Below are positions 17,157 to 25,896 of a stretch of DNA of 64,000 nt, piece by piece (the stretch's first letter is position 1; each line of letters opens with the position of its first letter). This stretch comes from Vagococcus hydrophili (GTDB lineage: Bacteria; Bacillota; Bacilli; Lactobacillales; Vagococcaceae). Location: assembly GCF_011304195.1 (NCBI RefSeq), contig NZ_CP049887.1:2976001-3040000 (forward strand), read 5' to 3'. Made by a program: the position numbers and the translations under genes. The notes beneath the pieces are model-generated. The model was not told the origin of the DNA and searched no databases. It saw nothing but the letters and a program-made list of their open reading frames with translations.

Positions 17157-17936
17157 ATGACACATTTAAAAGAAGTCGTTTTCGTTACAGGAGCTGCAAG
17201 TGGTATTGGTAAACAAATTGGAGAAACTTTCTTAAAAGAAGGAAAAACAGTGGCTTTCTCTGATATTAACAAAGAAAAATTAGATGAAGTTGTAGCTGAG
17301 TACACTAAACAAGGATATGATGCTTTTGGCATATTATGTGATGTAACAAGTGAAGAAGCAATCAATACAGCAATTGATACTGTTATTGAAAAATATGGTC
17401 GTATTGATATTTTAGTTAATAATGCAGGTTTACAACACGTTTCAATGATCGAAGATTTCCCTGCTGATAAATTTGAATTTATGGTAAAAGTAATGTTAAT
17501 TGCGCCATTTATCGCCATCAAGAGAGTTTTCCCAACAATGAAAAAACAAAAACATGGTCGTGTCATCAATATGGCTTCTATTAATGGTGTCATTGGTTTT
17601 GCTGGAAAATCAGCTTATAATTCTTCAAAACACGGTTTAATCGGTTTAACTAAAGTTGCAGCTCTAGAAGCCGCTGACTCTGGTATTACAGTTAATGCCA
17701 TTTGTCCTGGTTATGTTGATACACCACTTGTTAGAGGACAATTTGAAGATTTATCTAAAACTCGTAATATTCCATTAGAAAATGTTTTAGAAGAAGTTCT
17801 TTATCCTTTAGTACCACAAAAACGTTTAATCGACGTTCAAGAAATTGCTGATTACGTTTCATTCTTAGCAAGTGATAAAGCTAAAGGTGTTACTGGCCAA
17901 GCATGTATTCTTGATGGTGGTTACACTGCACAATAA
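17157..17936 (+). CDS. 3-hydroxybutyrate dehydrogenase-like SDR
   Basis: 259-residue short-chain dehydrogenase. TGAASGIG (11-18) binds the cofactor and NNAG is at 88-91; the catalytic residues S141, Y154 and K158 (YNSSK) are all present. The similarity to YxjF/BdhA-type enzymes and the operon with an acetoacetate CoA-transferase make (R)-3-hydroxybutyrate to acetoacetate with NAD the likely reaction. The start follows ACTGGAGG. A hairpin follows the stop. Confidence 0.87.
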   Translation: MTHLKEVVFVTGAASGIGKQIGETFLKEGKTVAFSDINKEKLDEVVAEYTKQGYDAFGILCDVTSEEAINTAIDTVIEKYGRIDILVNNAGLQHVSMIEDFPADKFEFMVKVMLIAPFIAIKRVFPTMKKQKHGRVINMASINGVIGFAGKSAYNSSKHGLIGLTKVAALEAADSGITVNAICPGYVDTPLVRGQFEDLSKTRNIPLENVLEEVLYPLVPQKRLIDVQEIADYVSFLASDKAKGVTGQACILDGGYTAQ

Positions 17937-17955
17937 AAGTTACATTGTTAAGTAA

Positions 17956-17981
17956 AGAGATTGACTTCAACGTCAGTCTCT
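17956..17981 (+). terminator. Hairpin after the dehydrogenase gene
   Basis: AGAGATTGAC (17956-17965) pairs with GTCAGTCTCT (17972-17981), with one GU pair and a six-base loop. The T tract is weak (ACCTTATTT), so read-through to the permease is likely. Confidence 0.5.
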
Positions 17982-18015
17982 ACCTTATTTATATGAATAT
18001 TCTTTAATAGTCAGA

Positions 18016-18093
18016 GGATAAAATGGCATCTCCTACACCAACTTCACAAATACTAATCAATCCATTTGCTTGGAGCTAGGCGCCATTTTAACC
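18016..18093. repeat. Divergent copy of the GGAGCTA-hairpin repeat
   Basis: The outer arms GGATAAAATGGC and GCCATTTTAACC pair with one mismatch, and inside them CTCC faces TTGGAGCTAGGC. The right side (GGAGCTAGGCGCC...ACCACTC) aligns with the boundary of the 122-bp repeats at 35004-35395 and the copies at 24899 and 39982. It lies just upstream of the permease Shine-Dalgarno. Confidence 0.6.
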
Positions 18094-18131
18094 ACTCTAT
18101 TTGTTTTATCAAGAAAAGAGGAATTTACACT

Positions 18132-19463
18132 ATGGAAATTATTGGTTCTATTGGGGTTCTACTTGGTGTTATCGCCATTATTTATTTTTCCCTTAAAGAA
18201 ATAAACATTATTATTGCTGCACCACTTGCAACGGCTATTGTGATTCTATTTAATCAAATGGATCCTTTCACTTCTCTTTTAGGTAAAGAAGCGAATCAAT
18301 ATATGGGTGCTCTTTCAACTTATATTTTAAACTATTTTGCGATCTTCCTACTTGGTTCTATTTTAGCCAAGTTAATGGAAGTTAGTGGGGCAACAACTTC
18401 TATTGCTGACTATATTTTGAAAAAAGTTGGTTATGATAGTCCTTATAAAGTATTAGTTGCAATTTTTGCAGTTAGTGCTATTTTAACTTATGGTGGCATT
18501 AGCCTTTTTGTTGTCATGTTTGCCGTCTTACCTTTAGCTCGTAGCTTATTCAAAAAAATGGATCTATCTTGGAACTTGATCCAAGTTCCACTTTGGTTGG
18601 GAATTGCAACGTTTACGATGACTATTTTACCAGGAACACCAGCCATTCAAAATGTTATTCCCATTCAATACTTAAATACATCTTTAACAGCTGCAGCAGT
18701 TCCTAGTATTCTTGGTTCTATTGGCTGTATCACTTTTGGTTTATTCTATATGAAACGTTGTTTAAACAAAAGTTTAGCTAAAGGTGAAAATTATGCCACT
18801 TATGCATTAGATGCTGATGAAGTTATTGAAGAAAAAGAACTTCCTAACTTTTTACCTAGTGTCACTCCTTTAGTTTTACTCATCATTTTAGCTTTATCAG
18901 GTAGTATCTTTGGTAATGAGTTTTTAAAGAAAAATATTATTTATATTGCTTTACTCTCAGCGATTATTTTAGCTGTTATTCTATTTAGAAATTTTATCCC
19001 TGAAAAAATAAAAACCTTTAATTTAGGAGCAAGTGGTTCTATCGCTCCAATCTTTGCCACAGCTTCTGCTGTTGCTTTTGGTGCAGTTGTGATGATTGCT
19101 CCTGGTTTTAAACTCTTCTCAGATTTAATTTTAAATATCCCAGGTAACCCATTAATCAGTTTAACTGTCTTGACATCTTCTATGTCTGCTATCACAGGTT
19201 CCTCATCTGGAGCCCTTGGAATTGTTATGCCTAACTTCGCTCAATTTTATTTAGATAAAGGCCTTGAACCTGAAATGATTCACCGTGTTGCAGCGATTGC
19301 GTCTAACATTTTAACCATTGTTCCTCAAAGCGGTGTGTTCTTAACATTCTTAGCTTTAACTGGTTTAAATCATAAGAATGCCTTTAAACAAACCTTTATT
19401 ACTGTTTCTGTTGGAACATTAATCGCAGAAGTTATTGTCATTGTCACAGGATTGATTTTTTAA
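18132..19463 (+). CDS. GntP-family permease, probably for 3-hydroxybutyrate
   Basis: 443-residue transporter with about 12 hydrophobic segments and the conserved patches ILTYGGISLFVVMFAVLPLA and TSSMSAITGSSSGALGI of the GntP family. The family carries gluconate and other hydroxy acids. YxjC, next to scoAB in Bacillus, is the contextual parallel, so 3-hydroxybutyrate or acetoacetate is the likely substrate. I chose the ATG at 18132 (AAGAGGA upstream); the longer reading starts with TTG inside the repeat element. Confidence 0.85.
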   Translation: MEIIGSIGVLLGVIAIIYFSLKEINIIIAAPLATAIVILFNQMDPFTSLLGKEANQYMGALSTYILNYFAIFLLGSILAKLMEVSGATTSIADYILKKVGYDSPYKVLVAIFAVSAILTYGGISLFVVMFAVLPLARSLFKKMDLSWNLIQVPLWLGIATFTMTILPGTPAIQNVIPIQYLNTSLTAAAVPSILGSIGCITFGLFYMKRCLNKSLAKGENYATYALDADEVIEEKELPNFLPSVTPLVLLIILALSGSIFGNEFLKKNIIYIALLSAIILAVILFRNFIPEKIKTFNLGASGSIAPIFATASAVAFGAVVMIAPGFKLFSDLILNIPGNPLISLTVLTSSMSAITGSSSGALGIVMPNFAQFYLDKGLEPEMIHRVAAIASNILTIVPQSGVFLTFLALTGLNHKNAFKQTFITVSVGTLIAEVIVIVTGLIF

Positions 19464-19481
19464 TTTTCTTTTTTTATGCCC

Positions 19482-19518
19482 TTGAAACCTTATTTTTTCC
19501 TTTAAAATAAGGTTTCAA
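19482..19518 (+). terminator. Hairpin after the permease
   Basis: A perfect 15-bp stem, TTGAAACCTTATTTT with AAAATAAGGTTTCAA. No T run follows on the plus strand, so termination may be imperfect, but it is the only structure after this operon. Confidence 0.45.
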
Positions 19519-19521
19519 AAA

Positions 19522-19570
19522 AATAAAAGGATCTAGCTATGCCAAAATGTATGGCTAGAAACCTTTTATT
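19522..19570 (-). terminator. Terminator overlapping the end of the VOC gene
   Basis: AATAAAAGG and TCTAGC pair with GCTAGA and CCTTTTATT. On the minus strand the stem is followed by seven Ts. It includes the stop codon of the gene at 19566. Confidence 0.75.
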
Positions 19571-19943
19571 CATTAACAAATAAGCTAATAATATTTTTAT
19601 CATGATCTCTCACTAAAGCATAATATTGTCCCCAAGGAGCCAACCATGGTTCTTTAATCACTTCATAATTTCCTAAGCGTATTTTTTCAACTAACTCGTC
19701 TACATGATTAGCACTCTCACAAAGAAAAGCGAGTTCAACTTTATCTCCAGTTGTTTCTGGTTCAAATCCTAAAACAGCTGTGATCATCTCTTTGGTATTT
19801 AAAGAAATTCGCACCCCTTCATTTTCAAGTTCCACATAAGCATCTTCAGAGCTACCACTTTTAACTTTTAGTCCTAACAACTCATAAAAAGCAATTGCCT
19901 CTTTCATATTACTGACGATTATTCCCACCATATCAAGTTTCAT
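19566..19943 (-). CDS. VOC-superfamily protein (glyoxalase/bleomycin resistance fold)
   Basis: 125-residue protein of the vicinal oxygen chelate fold. It starts MKLDMVGIIVSNMKEAIAFY and ends VRDHDKNIISLFVN, the two paired beta-alpha-beta modules of the family. It may bind or modify a small toxic molecule, but metal ligands and substrate cannot be assigned with confidence. It is the last of three small genes downstream of a WYL regulator. Confidence 0.8.
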   Translation of the reverse strand: MKLDMVGIIVSNMKEAIAFYELLGLKVKSGSSEDAYVELENEGVRISLNTKEMITAVLGFEPETTGDKVELAFLCESANHVDELVEKIRLGNYEVIKEPWLAPWGQYYALVRDHDKNIISLFVNE

Positions 19944-19944
19944 C

Positions 19945-20562
19945 TTATTTCTCTTTTAACTTATATCGTAATAGTGTTTTTCTTTTTTCAGGGGCGACTC
20001 TTCTAAAATCGGAAAGATAAATTTCACGATGAACGTATGTATCCATGATCCAATCTCTTTTAAAAGGCATTTCTTCTAAAAATTGATCTATTTTCCTAAA
20101 GGTTTCAATTTCTGTCTCAAAGGTTCCTACATGAATTCCTTGAACAACCATACCATCTTCATAGGCTTCAAACTGTATATCTTCAATCCTTGGATTACCT
20201 TTTTTTAAACGAACTTCTTTCATGGCTTGTTGAACCATTTCAGCGGTTACTTGTTCTGGTTGACGTATCATGATTCGGTAAACTAAGGCGTCTTTGTTTA
20301 AATTTTCATCTTTAGAACCATCACTTGTTGTCCAAACACCTTCTAAAGGATAAACTGTATATTCAAATCCTTGTTTTTTTAAACTCATTCTAAGAGAATA
20401 AGAAACGCTATATAAAGCTTCAATTTGACTAGCGTAGTGAGAATTATTATTAGGATTTCCCATTCCTTCTAATATTAAAAAAGAGTATTTGGGTATTTCT
20501 CTCACTTCTATTTCTTTAGGTAAATAAACTTGCTTTTCTACTTTTCGCCACTCGTATTTCAT
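19945..20562 (-). CDS. GyrI-like small-molecule-binding protein
   Basis: 205-residue protein with the GyrI-like/AraC effector-binding fold. The recognisable stretches are PKYSFLILEGMGNPNN, YPLEGVWTTSDG and the C-terminal HREIYLSDFRRVAPEKRKT. Standalone members hydrolyse or bind hydrophobic compounds, or act as sensors. It begins twelve bases after the DUF3224 gene and ends one base before the VOC gene, so the three are one transcript. Confidence 0.8.
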   Translation of the reverse strand: MKYEWRKVEKQVYLPKEIEVREIPKYSFLILEGMGNPNNNSHYASQIEALYSVSYSLRMSLKKQGFEYTVYPLEGVWTTSDGSKDENLNKDALVYRIMIRQPEQVTAEMVQQAMKEVRLKKGNPRIEDIQFEAYEDGMVVQGIHVGTFETEIETFRKIDQFLEEMPFKRDWIMDTYVHREIYLSDFRRVAPEKRKTLLRYKLKEK

Positions 20563-20574
20563 TTCTATTTTCTC

Positions 20575-20964
20575 CTAATTAAAGTCTAAGCTCAATAACA
20601 TACCTTCTGCTGTTGGCTCATAGATTCCTTTTCCAGTAATACCAGTAAAATCTTCTGTTCCTGTGCCAGGGATAATCTCGACTTTGGCTTCATATTGATT
20701 ATCAACAAAACTTCCTTTATCAGCTAAGATAAAACTTCCTTTTCGACCTTCAATTTCACCTTTAAAGACCATAAATCCTTCAAAAACACTTGACGATTGA
20801 TGAATATCTTCTTTATTGTATTCCAAATATAAAATCGTATAGTCTACATCTATTTTCCCTGTCAATTCACCTTCAACGTCATAAACAACTCTTGCATGAG
20901 CTACTTTTTCCTCAATTGTAAAAACCTCTTGCCAATCATTTACTTTAAAAATACTTTTTGCCAT
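20575..20964 (-). CDS. DUF3224 family protein
   Basis: 129-residue protein with the DUF3224 features GFMVFKGEIEGRKGSFILAD and GTGTEDFTGITGKGIYEP, a lipocalin-like barrel (allene oxide cyclase-like). Function unknown. It is first of the three small genes and has its own GAGGACGAGGTG ribosome site, 53 bp after the WYL regulator. Confidence 0.8.
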   Translation of the reverse strand: MAKSIFKVNDWQEVFTIEEKVAHARVVYDVEGELTGKIDVDYTILYLEYNKEDIHQSSSVFEGFMVFKGEIEGRKGSFILADKGSFVDNQYEAKVEIIPGTGTEDFTGITGKGIYEPTAEGMLLSLDFN

Positions 20965-21017
20965 TATTAAACACCTCGTCCTCTCTTTAATAAATTCATT
21001 CTATCAAAGTCTTGTGA

Positions 21018-21941
21018 CTACATTATGTCATATTGACTTAAAATATTTTTAGCACTAGCTATGATGTCATTTTTTAACGTATCAGGCGACAGAACTTTTA
21101 CTTCTCCACCAAATCCCATGAGCATTTCAACCGTCCACGGTTCTTTCGGTAGTTTTTTAGTAACATATATTTTATCCTCAGATTCAGTAATGTCTTCTTC
21201 TAAAAAGGTATCATAGACTTTCGCCTTAACTGAATAATTAAAAACCAAAGAGACTTCCTCCATGGGTACTGTCTCGCTAAGTGAATGATAAAAGACGTCT
21301 AACTCTGACTTATCAACCATTGAAGAATGCTGATTTTTGAATTGTTCTTCTAGTAATTGAACTTTTCTGATTCTACTTATTCTAAATAAACGTTCCTCTT
21401 GTCTCAACTGACAAAAAGCAAACAAGTACCACACGTGAGATTTACAAACTAAATTAATTGGCTCCACTTGTCGATTCGTGGTTGCTCCTTTGTAACTCGT
21501 ATATTCAAAAGATAAAACTTGCTTATTTTCTATGGCTTTTTCAATATCCGTTAAAATCAATTGATTGGTTTTCCATAAGCTCAAATCAAAAAAATAAGGA
21601 GAGGAACTTGGATTTTTTTGAACAAGATAAGCCATTTTTTGACTCAATTCTTCTATTTTTGGATGATGATAACTCGTTGCTAAACTTTGGCTCAAATCAT
21701 AAATAATTTTCTTCTCCATGTCAGAAAAAAGTAATGAATTGAGTTGGTAATCTTCATCAATATAAAACCCACCCTGAGTTCCCTTTTTAGAATAAATAGG
21801 AATTCCCGCTAAACTTAAAGTATCAATGTCCCGGTAAATTGTTCTAACTGACACTTGATATTTTTCAGCGATGTCACCTGCCTTAAGATATCTATTAGAT
21901 AGTAAAGTCACTAAAATATACATGAGTCGCTCAATTTTCAT
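21018..21941 (-). CDS. HTH-WYL (YafY/DeoR-like) transcriptional regulator
   Basis: 307 residues: an N-terminal winged helix (VSVRTIYRDIDTLSLAGIPI), then a WYL domain with VCKSHVWYLFAFCQLRQEERLFRISRI. WYL domains sense ligands, often nucleotides. The start is the ATG at 21941, because AAGGAG sits seven bases upstream; the longer reading adds an unlikely leader. It probably controls the three small genes that follow. Confidence 0.9.
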   Translation of the reverse strand: MKIERLMYILVTLLSNRYLKAGDIAEKYQVSVRTIYRDIDTLSLAGIPIYSKKGTQGGFYIDEDYQLNSLLFSDMEKKIIYDLSQSLATSYHHPKIEELSQKMAYLVQKNPSSSPYFFDLSLWKTNQLILTDIEKAIENKQVLSFEYTSYKGATTNRQVEPINLVCKSHVWYLFAFCQLRQEERLFRISRIRKVQLLEEQFKNQHSSMVDKSELDVFYHSLSETVPMEEVSLVFNYSVKAKVYDTFLEEDITESEDKIYVTKKLPKEPWTVEMLMGFGGEVKVLSPDTLKNDIIASAKNILSQYDIM

Positions 21942-21971
21942 AAGCTTCTCCTTTCTTTTAAAAAAGTAAAA

Positions 21972-22009
21972 AGGTTGCAATAAAACTCGTTCCAGTTCTA
22001 TCACAACCT
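21972..22009 (-). terminator. Terminator of the alcohol dehydrogenase operon
   Basis: AGGTTG pairs with CAACCT, and a broken inner stem (AGAACT with AGTTTT) extends it. On the minus strand TTTTTACTTTTTT follows. It lies between the gene ending at 22017 and the WYL regulator. Confidence 0.6.
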
Positions 22010-22016
22010 CCTATGT

Positions 22017-22751
22017 TTATTTCTTTAATTTAAAATTGGGATAGTTTTTAACAATCCGCTGTAAATTTCGATGTTTCAAATGTGGTTTCTTCGTTTTTAA
22101 ATGACTTAAGATTGATTGTCGACTAAGAGATTCTTCCGCATTAATAAAGAGATGTTTTAACCGATATTCTTTAATCACTGCATTTTCACTATCTGATGTA
22201 TCCACTAAATGCTCCACTTCTTTTTTGGTTGTCATGGTGAAAATGAACGTGGTTAGTGCGTCTAAGCCAAACAAAACAAAGAGTATTAGGGGTAACCAAC
22301 CATTTGTTTCAGCATTCAGAAAACCAATTAATTTCTCTATTTCTGGATGAATGACTTTGATTAAAAATAAACAGCCAACACCCCAAAAAATTGAAACGGG
22401 AACCGCCACTCGTCCGTGAATATTAAGTGGTACCTCTTTATAATCCCACAGCTCCATGGAAAATAATTTTTCTAGTAAAAAACTGGTCACATATTCAACA
22501 ATCGTCACAATCACAACAATATTAAAATATAAATTTAGGAGTGTTCCGTATTCCTTTGGTACAAGAAGCAGTACTGATAAAACGCCAAATCCGTAAACTG
22601 GACAATAGGGGCCCAGTAAAAAGCCTCGATAAACAAAGTGCTTGGCTTTAAAGGAACAAAAGAAACTTTCCCATAGCCAACCAATCATTGAATAGACAAT
22701 AAAAATCATAAATAATTGAAAAAAAGTATTGTGTAAATCTAAATTGAGCAT
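22017..22751 (-). CDS. Putative ABC-transporter permease (CmpB family membrane protein)
   Basis: 244 residues with five or six membrane segments. The family pattern is visible as YSMIGWLWESFFCSFK near the N-terminus, FVYRGFLLGPYCPVYGFG, and ELWDYKEVPLNIHGRV. No ATPase partner is nearby, and the function of the family is unsettled. It starts one base after the alcohol dehydrogenase stop, so translation is probably coupled. Confidence 0.8.
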   Translation of the reverse strand: MLNLDLHNTFFQLFMIFIVYSMIGWLWESFFCSFKAKHFVYRGFLLGPYCPVYGFGVLSVLLLVPKEYGTLLNLYFNIVVIVTIVEYVTSFLLEKLFSMELWDYKEVPLNIHGRVAVPVSIFWGVGCLFLIKVIHPEIEKLIGFLNAETNGWLPLILFVLFGLDALTTFIFTMTTKKEVEHLVDTSDSENAVIKEYRLKHLFINAEESLSRQSILSHLKTKKPHLKHRNLQRIVKNYPNFKLKK

Positions 22752-22752
22752 C

Positions 22753-23928
22753 TTAATACATTTCTACTAATGAAGCTTTGAATATTGCTAAAACATCCGC
22801 TTCTTTAATTGGTACAAATGCATTATCAAGTGACTTGTGTTTAATGGTTTGTGAAGCCATCTCTGAAAGAAGTGACTCGTCAATTCCTACTTCGCCTAAC
22901 GTCATTGGAACGCCCCAATTTTTGAAGGCTTGATACGTAGATTCAATCGCTTGTTCAGCCATTGCCATTGTATCGTCCATATAATCGATATCAAATACAC
23001 GGTGCCCATATTCAGCAAATTTCGCTGCTGTCGTTTCATTTAAACAATGTTTCATCCATCTTGGTGTGATGATAGCTAAGCCGATACCATGTGTAATATC
23101 ATAATAAGCACTTAATTCATGTTCCATTGCGTGACATGACCAAACTTGGGCTTTTCCTGAACCTGTCAAACCATTTAAAGCAAGAGAACTTGCCCACATT
23201 AAATTAGCACGAGCTTCATAGTTTTCTGGATTTTCTAGAGCAAGTGGTGTGTAATGATGAACTGTACGCATTAATCCTTCAGCGATACTATCTTGAACCA
23301 TAGCATCTTTTGTGTGATCAAAATAATTTTCAAATAAATGGCTTAAAATATCTGCTGATCCTGCCATTGTTTGATATTTAGGCACTGAAAAAGTATAACT
23401 TGGGTCTAAAATCGAAACTTTTGGTGCTAAACTACGAGCGCCGAAGCTTAGTTTTTCTTTGGTTTCTAAATTCGTAATCACTGAACCACCATTCATTTCA
23501 GAACCTGTGGCAGCAATCGTTAAAATAGATACGATAGGAAGTGTTTCTCCTACTAAACTAGCGTCACTTGTGAAATCCCAAGGGTTGCCATCATAAAATG
23601 TTCCTGCTGAAATGGCCTTAGAACAATCAATGGTAGATCCACCACCCACAGCTAAAATCACATCAATTTTATGTTCACGACACAGTTCAACACCTTTAAT
23701 CACTGTTTCAATTCTTGGATTAGGTTCAATCCCAGGTAATTCAAAGACATTAAAGTCTGATCCTAATTTTGAGATAATATCATCGTATAAACCATTTCTC
23801 TTAATACTTCCCCCACCATAAGTTAGTAAAACATTTTTACCGAATGGTGCTAAGCTACTAGGTAATTTTTCAATCTGACCTTTACCAAATAAAACATTTG
23901 TTGCTGCTTGAAAATCAAAATTAAACAT
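22753..23928 (-). CDS. Iron-containing alcohol dehydrogenase (butanol dehydrogenase-like)
   Basis: 391-residue group III alcohol dehydrogenase of the YqhD/BdhA type. It has GGGSIKRNGLYDDI near the N-terminus, the nucleotide site DVILAVGGGSTIDCSKAIS and the metal-binding region around LSHLFENYF and THGIGLAIITPRWMKH. It would reduce aldehydes to alcohols with NAD(P)H. A link to butyryl-CoA metabolism in the island upstream is possible but unproven. Confidence 0.9.
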   Translation of the reverse strand: MFNFDFQAATNVLFGKGQIEKLPSSLAPFGKNVLLTYGGGSIKRNGLYDDIISKLGSDFNVFELPGIEPNPRIETVIKGVELCREHKIDVILAVGGGSTIDCSKAISAGTFYDGNPWDFTSDASLVGETLPIVSILTIAATGSEMNGGSVITNLETKEKLSFGARSLAPKVSILDPSYTFSVPKYQTMAGSADILSHLFENYFDHTKDAMVQDSIAEGLMRTVHHYTPLALENPENYEARANLMWASSLALNGLTGSGKAQVWSCHAMEHELSAYYDITHGIGLAIITPRWMKHCLNETTAAKFAEYGHRVFDIDYMDDTMAMAEQAIESTYQAFKNWGVPMTLGEVGIDESLLSEMASQTIKHKSLDNAFVPIKEADVLAIFKASLVEMY

Positions 23929-23956
23929 GTGAAAAACTCCTTCTTTTCTTTATTTA

Positions 23957-24814
23957 TTAATACAAGCGAATCGCCGAAAGGATACCCGCTAACATATCAC
24001 TACCTGAAGATGAACCAATCCTTAAGATTTCCTCCACTCGTTTATTCAACGTTAACATAGAGGAACCACGATATAAATCATATAAAAATTGCTGGACTGG
24101 TTTTAGCGCTCTTTTATCTATCGCAAGTTTTAATTGATTCTGACTGACTGCATTGGTTTTGCGACAATTTTCTTGAACCAACTGATTTAGAAGACCTGTA
24201 AACTCACGATTAGTATCAGTTTGACTATTTAAAACCAGTAAAAAGCCAGTCAGAAAATCATCACCAGAAGGCGTTAATCCGTGACCTAATCCAAGTAAGG
24301 AAGAGACTCCTACCTCTAGTAATGAGGAATCATCTTTTTCAAACGCACTTTCTAAAGTTTCTTTTCCGTTCATTAGAAAACGGTGCATCACTTCTTCCAC
24401 ATCATTGGGAAAAGTTTTGCGGTAAAAGCCAACGGTATCCAAATTTATTTCTAAGTAGTTATTGATAATCGTTGTGTGTCGCTTGATTTCTAAAGCTTTT
24501 TCTTTTGAAAAAACTAAAGGTAACTCCTCCATTACCTTTGCCTCTTCACAATCAATTTCCAGTACATCAGCAATCAAAAGACGTTTACCAACGTGTGAGA
24601 CTGCCATACCAATTTCTAATGGCAGGTATTTCATAGATGTTTCATTTATTTTAATCATTTGCGGTCCATCAAAAATTGGATGGGTCGCCACTGTCATTAA
24701 TTTATTTGTTTCTGTTTCGATATTAAACGTTCTCTCAAAAACACTATGGATGGTACCAGAGAATGTTGTTTCTAAAAAGTCGTTTGAATAAGAAACCCCT
24801 TGAATTTTTTTCAT
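23957..24814 (-). CDS. DUF2877 (AllH-like) protein
   Basis: 285-residue protein with the DUF2877 signature GLGHGLTPSGDDFLTGFLL and a C-terminal GSSSGSDMLAGIL. The AllH protein of this family belongs to oxamate carbamoyltransferase in allantoin degradation, together with AllF and AllG. No partners for that pathway are visible here, so it may act on another substrate. It is the first gene of an operon with the iron alcohol dehydrogenase. Confidence 0.75.
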   Translation of the reverse strand: MKKIQGVSYSNDFLETTFSGTIHSVFERTFNIETETNKLMTVATHPIFDGPQMIKINETSMKYLPLEIGMAVSHVGKRLLIADVLEIDCEEAKVMEELPLVFSKEKALEIKRHTTIINNYLEINLDTVGFYRKTFPNDVEEVMHRFLMNGKETLESAFEKDDSSLLEVGVSSLLGLGHGLTPSGDDFLTGFLLVLNSQTDTNREFTGLLNQLVQENCRKTNAVSQNQLKLAIDKRALKPVQQFLYDLYRGSSMLTLNKRVEEILRIGSSSGSDMLAGILSAIRLY

Positions 24815-24862
24815 ACCACGTCCCCTTTATTTTCCTATTGTACCACTAATAGGAAAACAAAA

Positions 24863-24894
24863 AACACTAATTCTTAACAAAAAGAACTAGTGTT
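24863..24894 (-). terminator. Terminator of panE
   Basis: AACACTA-TTCTT pairs with AAGAA-TAGTGTT, and TTTTTTG follows on the minus strand. It lies after panE and a repeat element, before the DUF2877 gene. Confidence 0.85.
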
Positions 24895-24898
24895 TAAT

Positions 24899-24949
24899 GG
24901 AATTAAAAAAATTAGTTCCAGTTATTTGGAGCTAAGCGCCACTATCACC
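24899..24949 (-). repeat. Short copy of the GGAGCTA-hairpin repeat after panE
   Basis: The minus strand reads GGTGATAGTGGCGCTTAGCTCC and then a short hairpin, matching the boundary of the 122-bp repeat after recQ. It starts a few bases past the panE stop and lies before its terminator. Confidence 0.6.
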
Positions 24950-24954
24950 TTTTT

Positions 24955-25896
24955 TTATTTCGCGCCTAATATTTGTTCTTTCGCATGGACTAATTGGGTT
25001 AGGAACGAGCAGTAAGGTGTTTCGATGTTGTATTGTTTTCCTTTTCTGACAATTGCGCCATTGATATAATCAATTTCAGTTAAACGGTTGTTGATGATTA
25101 GATCTTGGTACATTGATGGGTGGTGTAATCCGATTGTTTCACGGTTATAACAAGATTTAATTTGAGTTAAGACTTCTTCAATATTTAAATCAGCTTTCTC
25201 CATTTTAGCAATCGCCGCAAATTCTGAAACAATACTTTCAACAATCGCGTCTGCCACATCTGTTTCACCAAATCCAGCCATGTTTGAATCTAAAATGGTA
25301 CATAAGCCGTTCATTGTTCCGTTAACACAGGCTTTTTTATAAATTGAAGACAAGATATTCCCTGAGTATTTTGCGTTTAAATTCGCCTTGTTTAAGCACG
25401 CAATCACTTCTTCAGTTGCATCTCTTCCGTCTTCTCCTAAGTTTTGTAAATCGATTGACCCATTACCAAATAATTTAGCTTTTCCAGGTCCTTCTAAACC
25501 AGCTGTCCACATTGTGTTACCTAAAATAATATTGCTTAAAGGAACATATTTTTTGATAACATCCTCATGACCAATGCCGTTAAGTAAGCATAACACTTTC
25601 GTATTGGTACCGACCATGTTCTTAATTTCTTTCATCATAGCGTCAAGTTGCATCGCTTTTGTAAAAAGAATCACTAAATCTGCTGAAAAATCAACGCTAG
25701 CTACTTCATTTTGATGATAAATCGGAATTTGTGCGACCACTTCCTCACCATTAAAGTTAGCTTTTAAGCCGTCTTTCTTGATGTTATCTATATGTTCTGG
25801 CCAACCGTCAACTAAGATGACCTCATTTTTTGCTTGATGTAACATAAGTCCGAAACGGCTGCCCATCGCTCCTGCTCCTGCAATAATTACCTTCAT
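24955..25896 (-). CDS. panE: 2-dehydropantoate 2-reductase (ketopantoate reductase)
   Basis: 313-residue NADPH-dependent reductase of the PanE/ApbA family: ketopantoate to pantoate in coenzyme A synthesis. The N-terminal dinucleotide motif is IIAGAGAMGSRFGLML, and the catalytic lysine region SSIYKKACVNGTMNGLCTI is present. No panB or panC is adjacent, and paralogues in this family can act on other 2-keto acids. The Shine-Dalgarno is AAGGAG. It diverges from a LysR gene across about 150 bp. Confidence 0.87.
   Translation of the reverse strand: MKVIIAGAGAMGSRFGLMLHQAKNEVILVDGWPEHIDNIKKDGLKANFNGEEVVAQIPIYHQNEVASVDFSADLVILFTKAMQLDAMMKEIKNMVGTNTKVLCLLNGIGHEDVIKKYVPLSNIILGNTMWTAGLEGPGKAKLFGNGSIDLQNLGEDGRDATEEVIACLNKANLNAKYSGNILSSIYKKACVNGTMNGLCTILDSNMAGFGETDVADAIVESIVSEFAAIAKMEKADLNIEEVLTQIKSCYNRETIGLHHPSMYQDLIINNRLTEIDYINGAIVRKGKQYNIETPYCSFLTQLVHAKEQILGAK

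Noticed and set aside
17117-17593. 158-residue minus-strand ORF over the SDR gene
   Set aside because: It lies fully opposite a well-supported dehydrogenase, has no ribosome site, and its composition is that of an antisense shadow.
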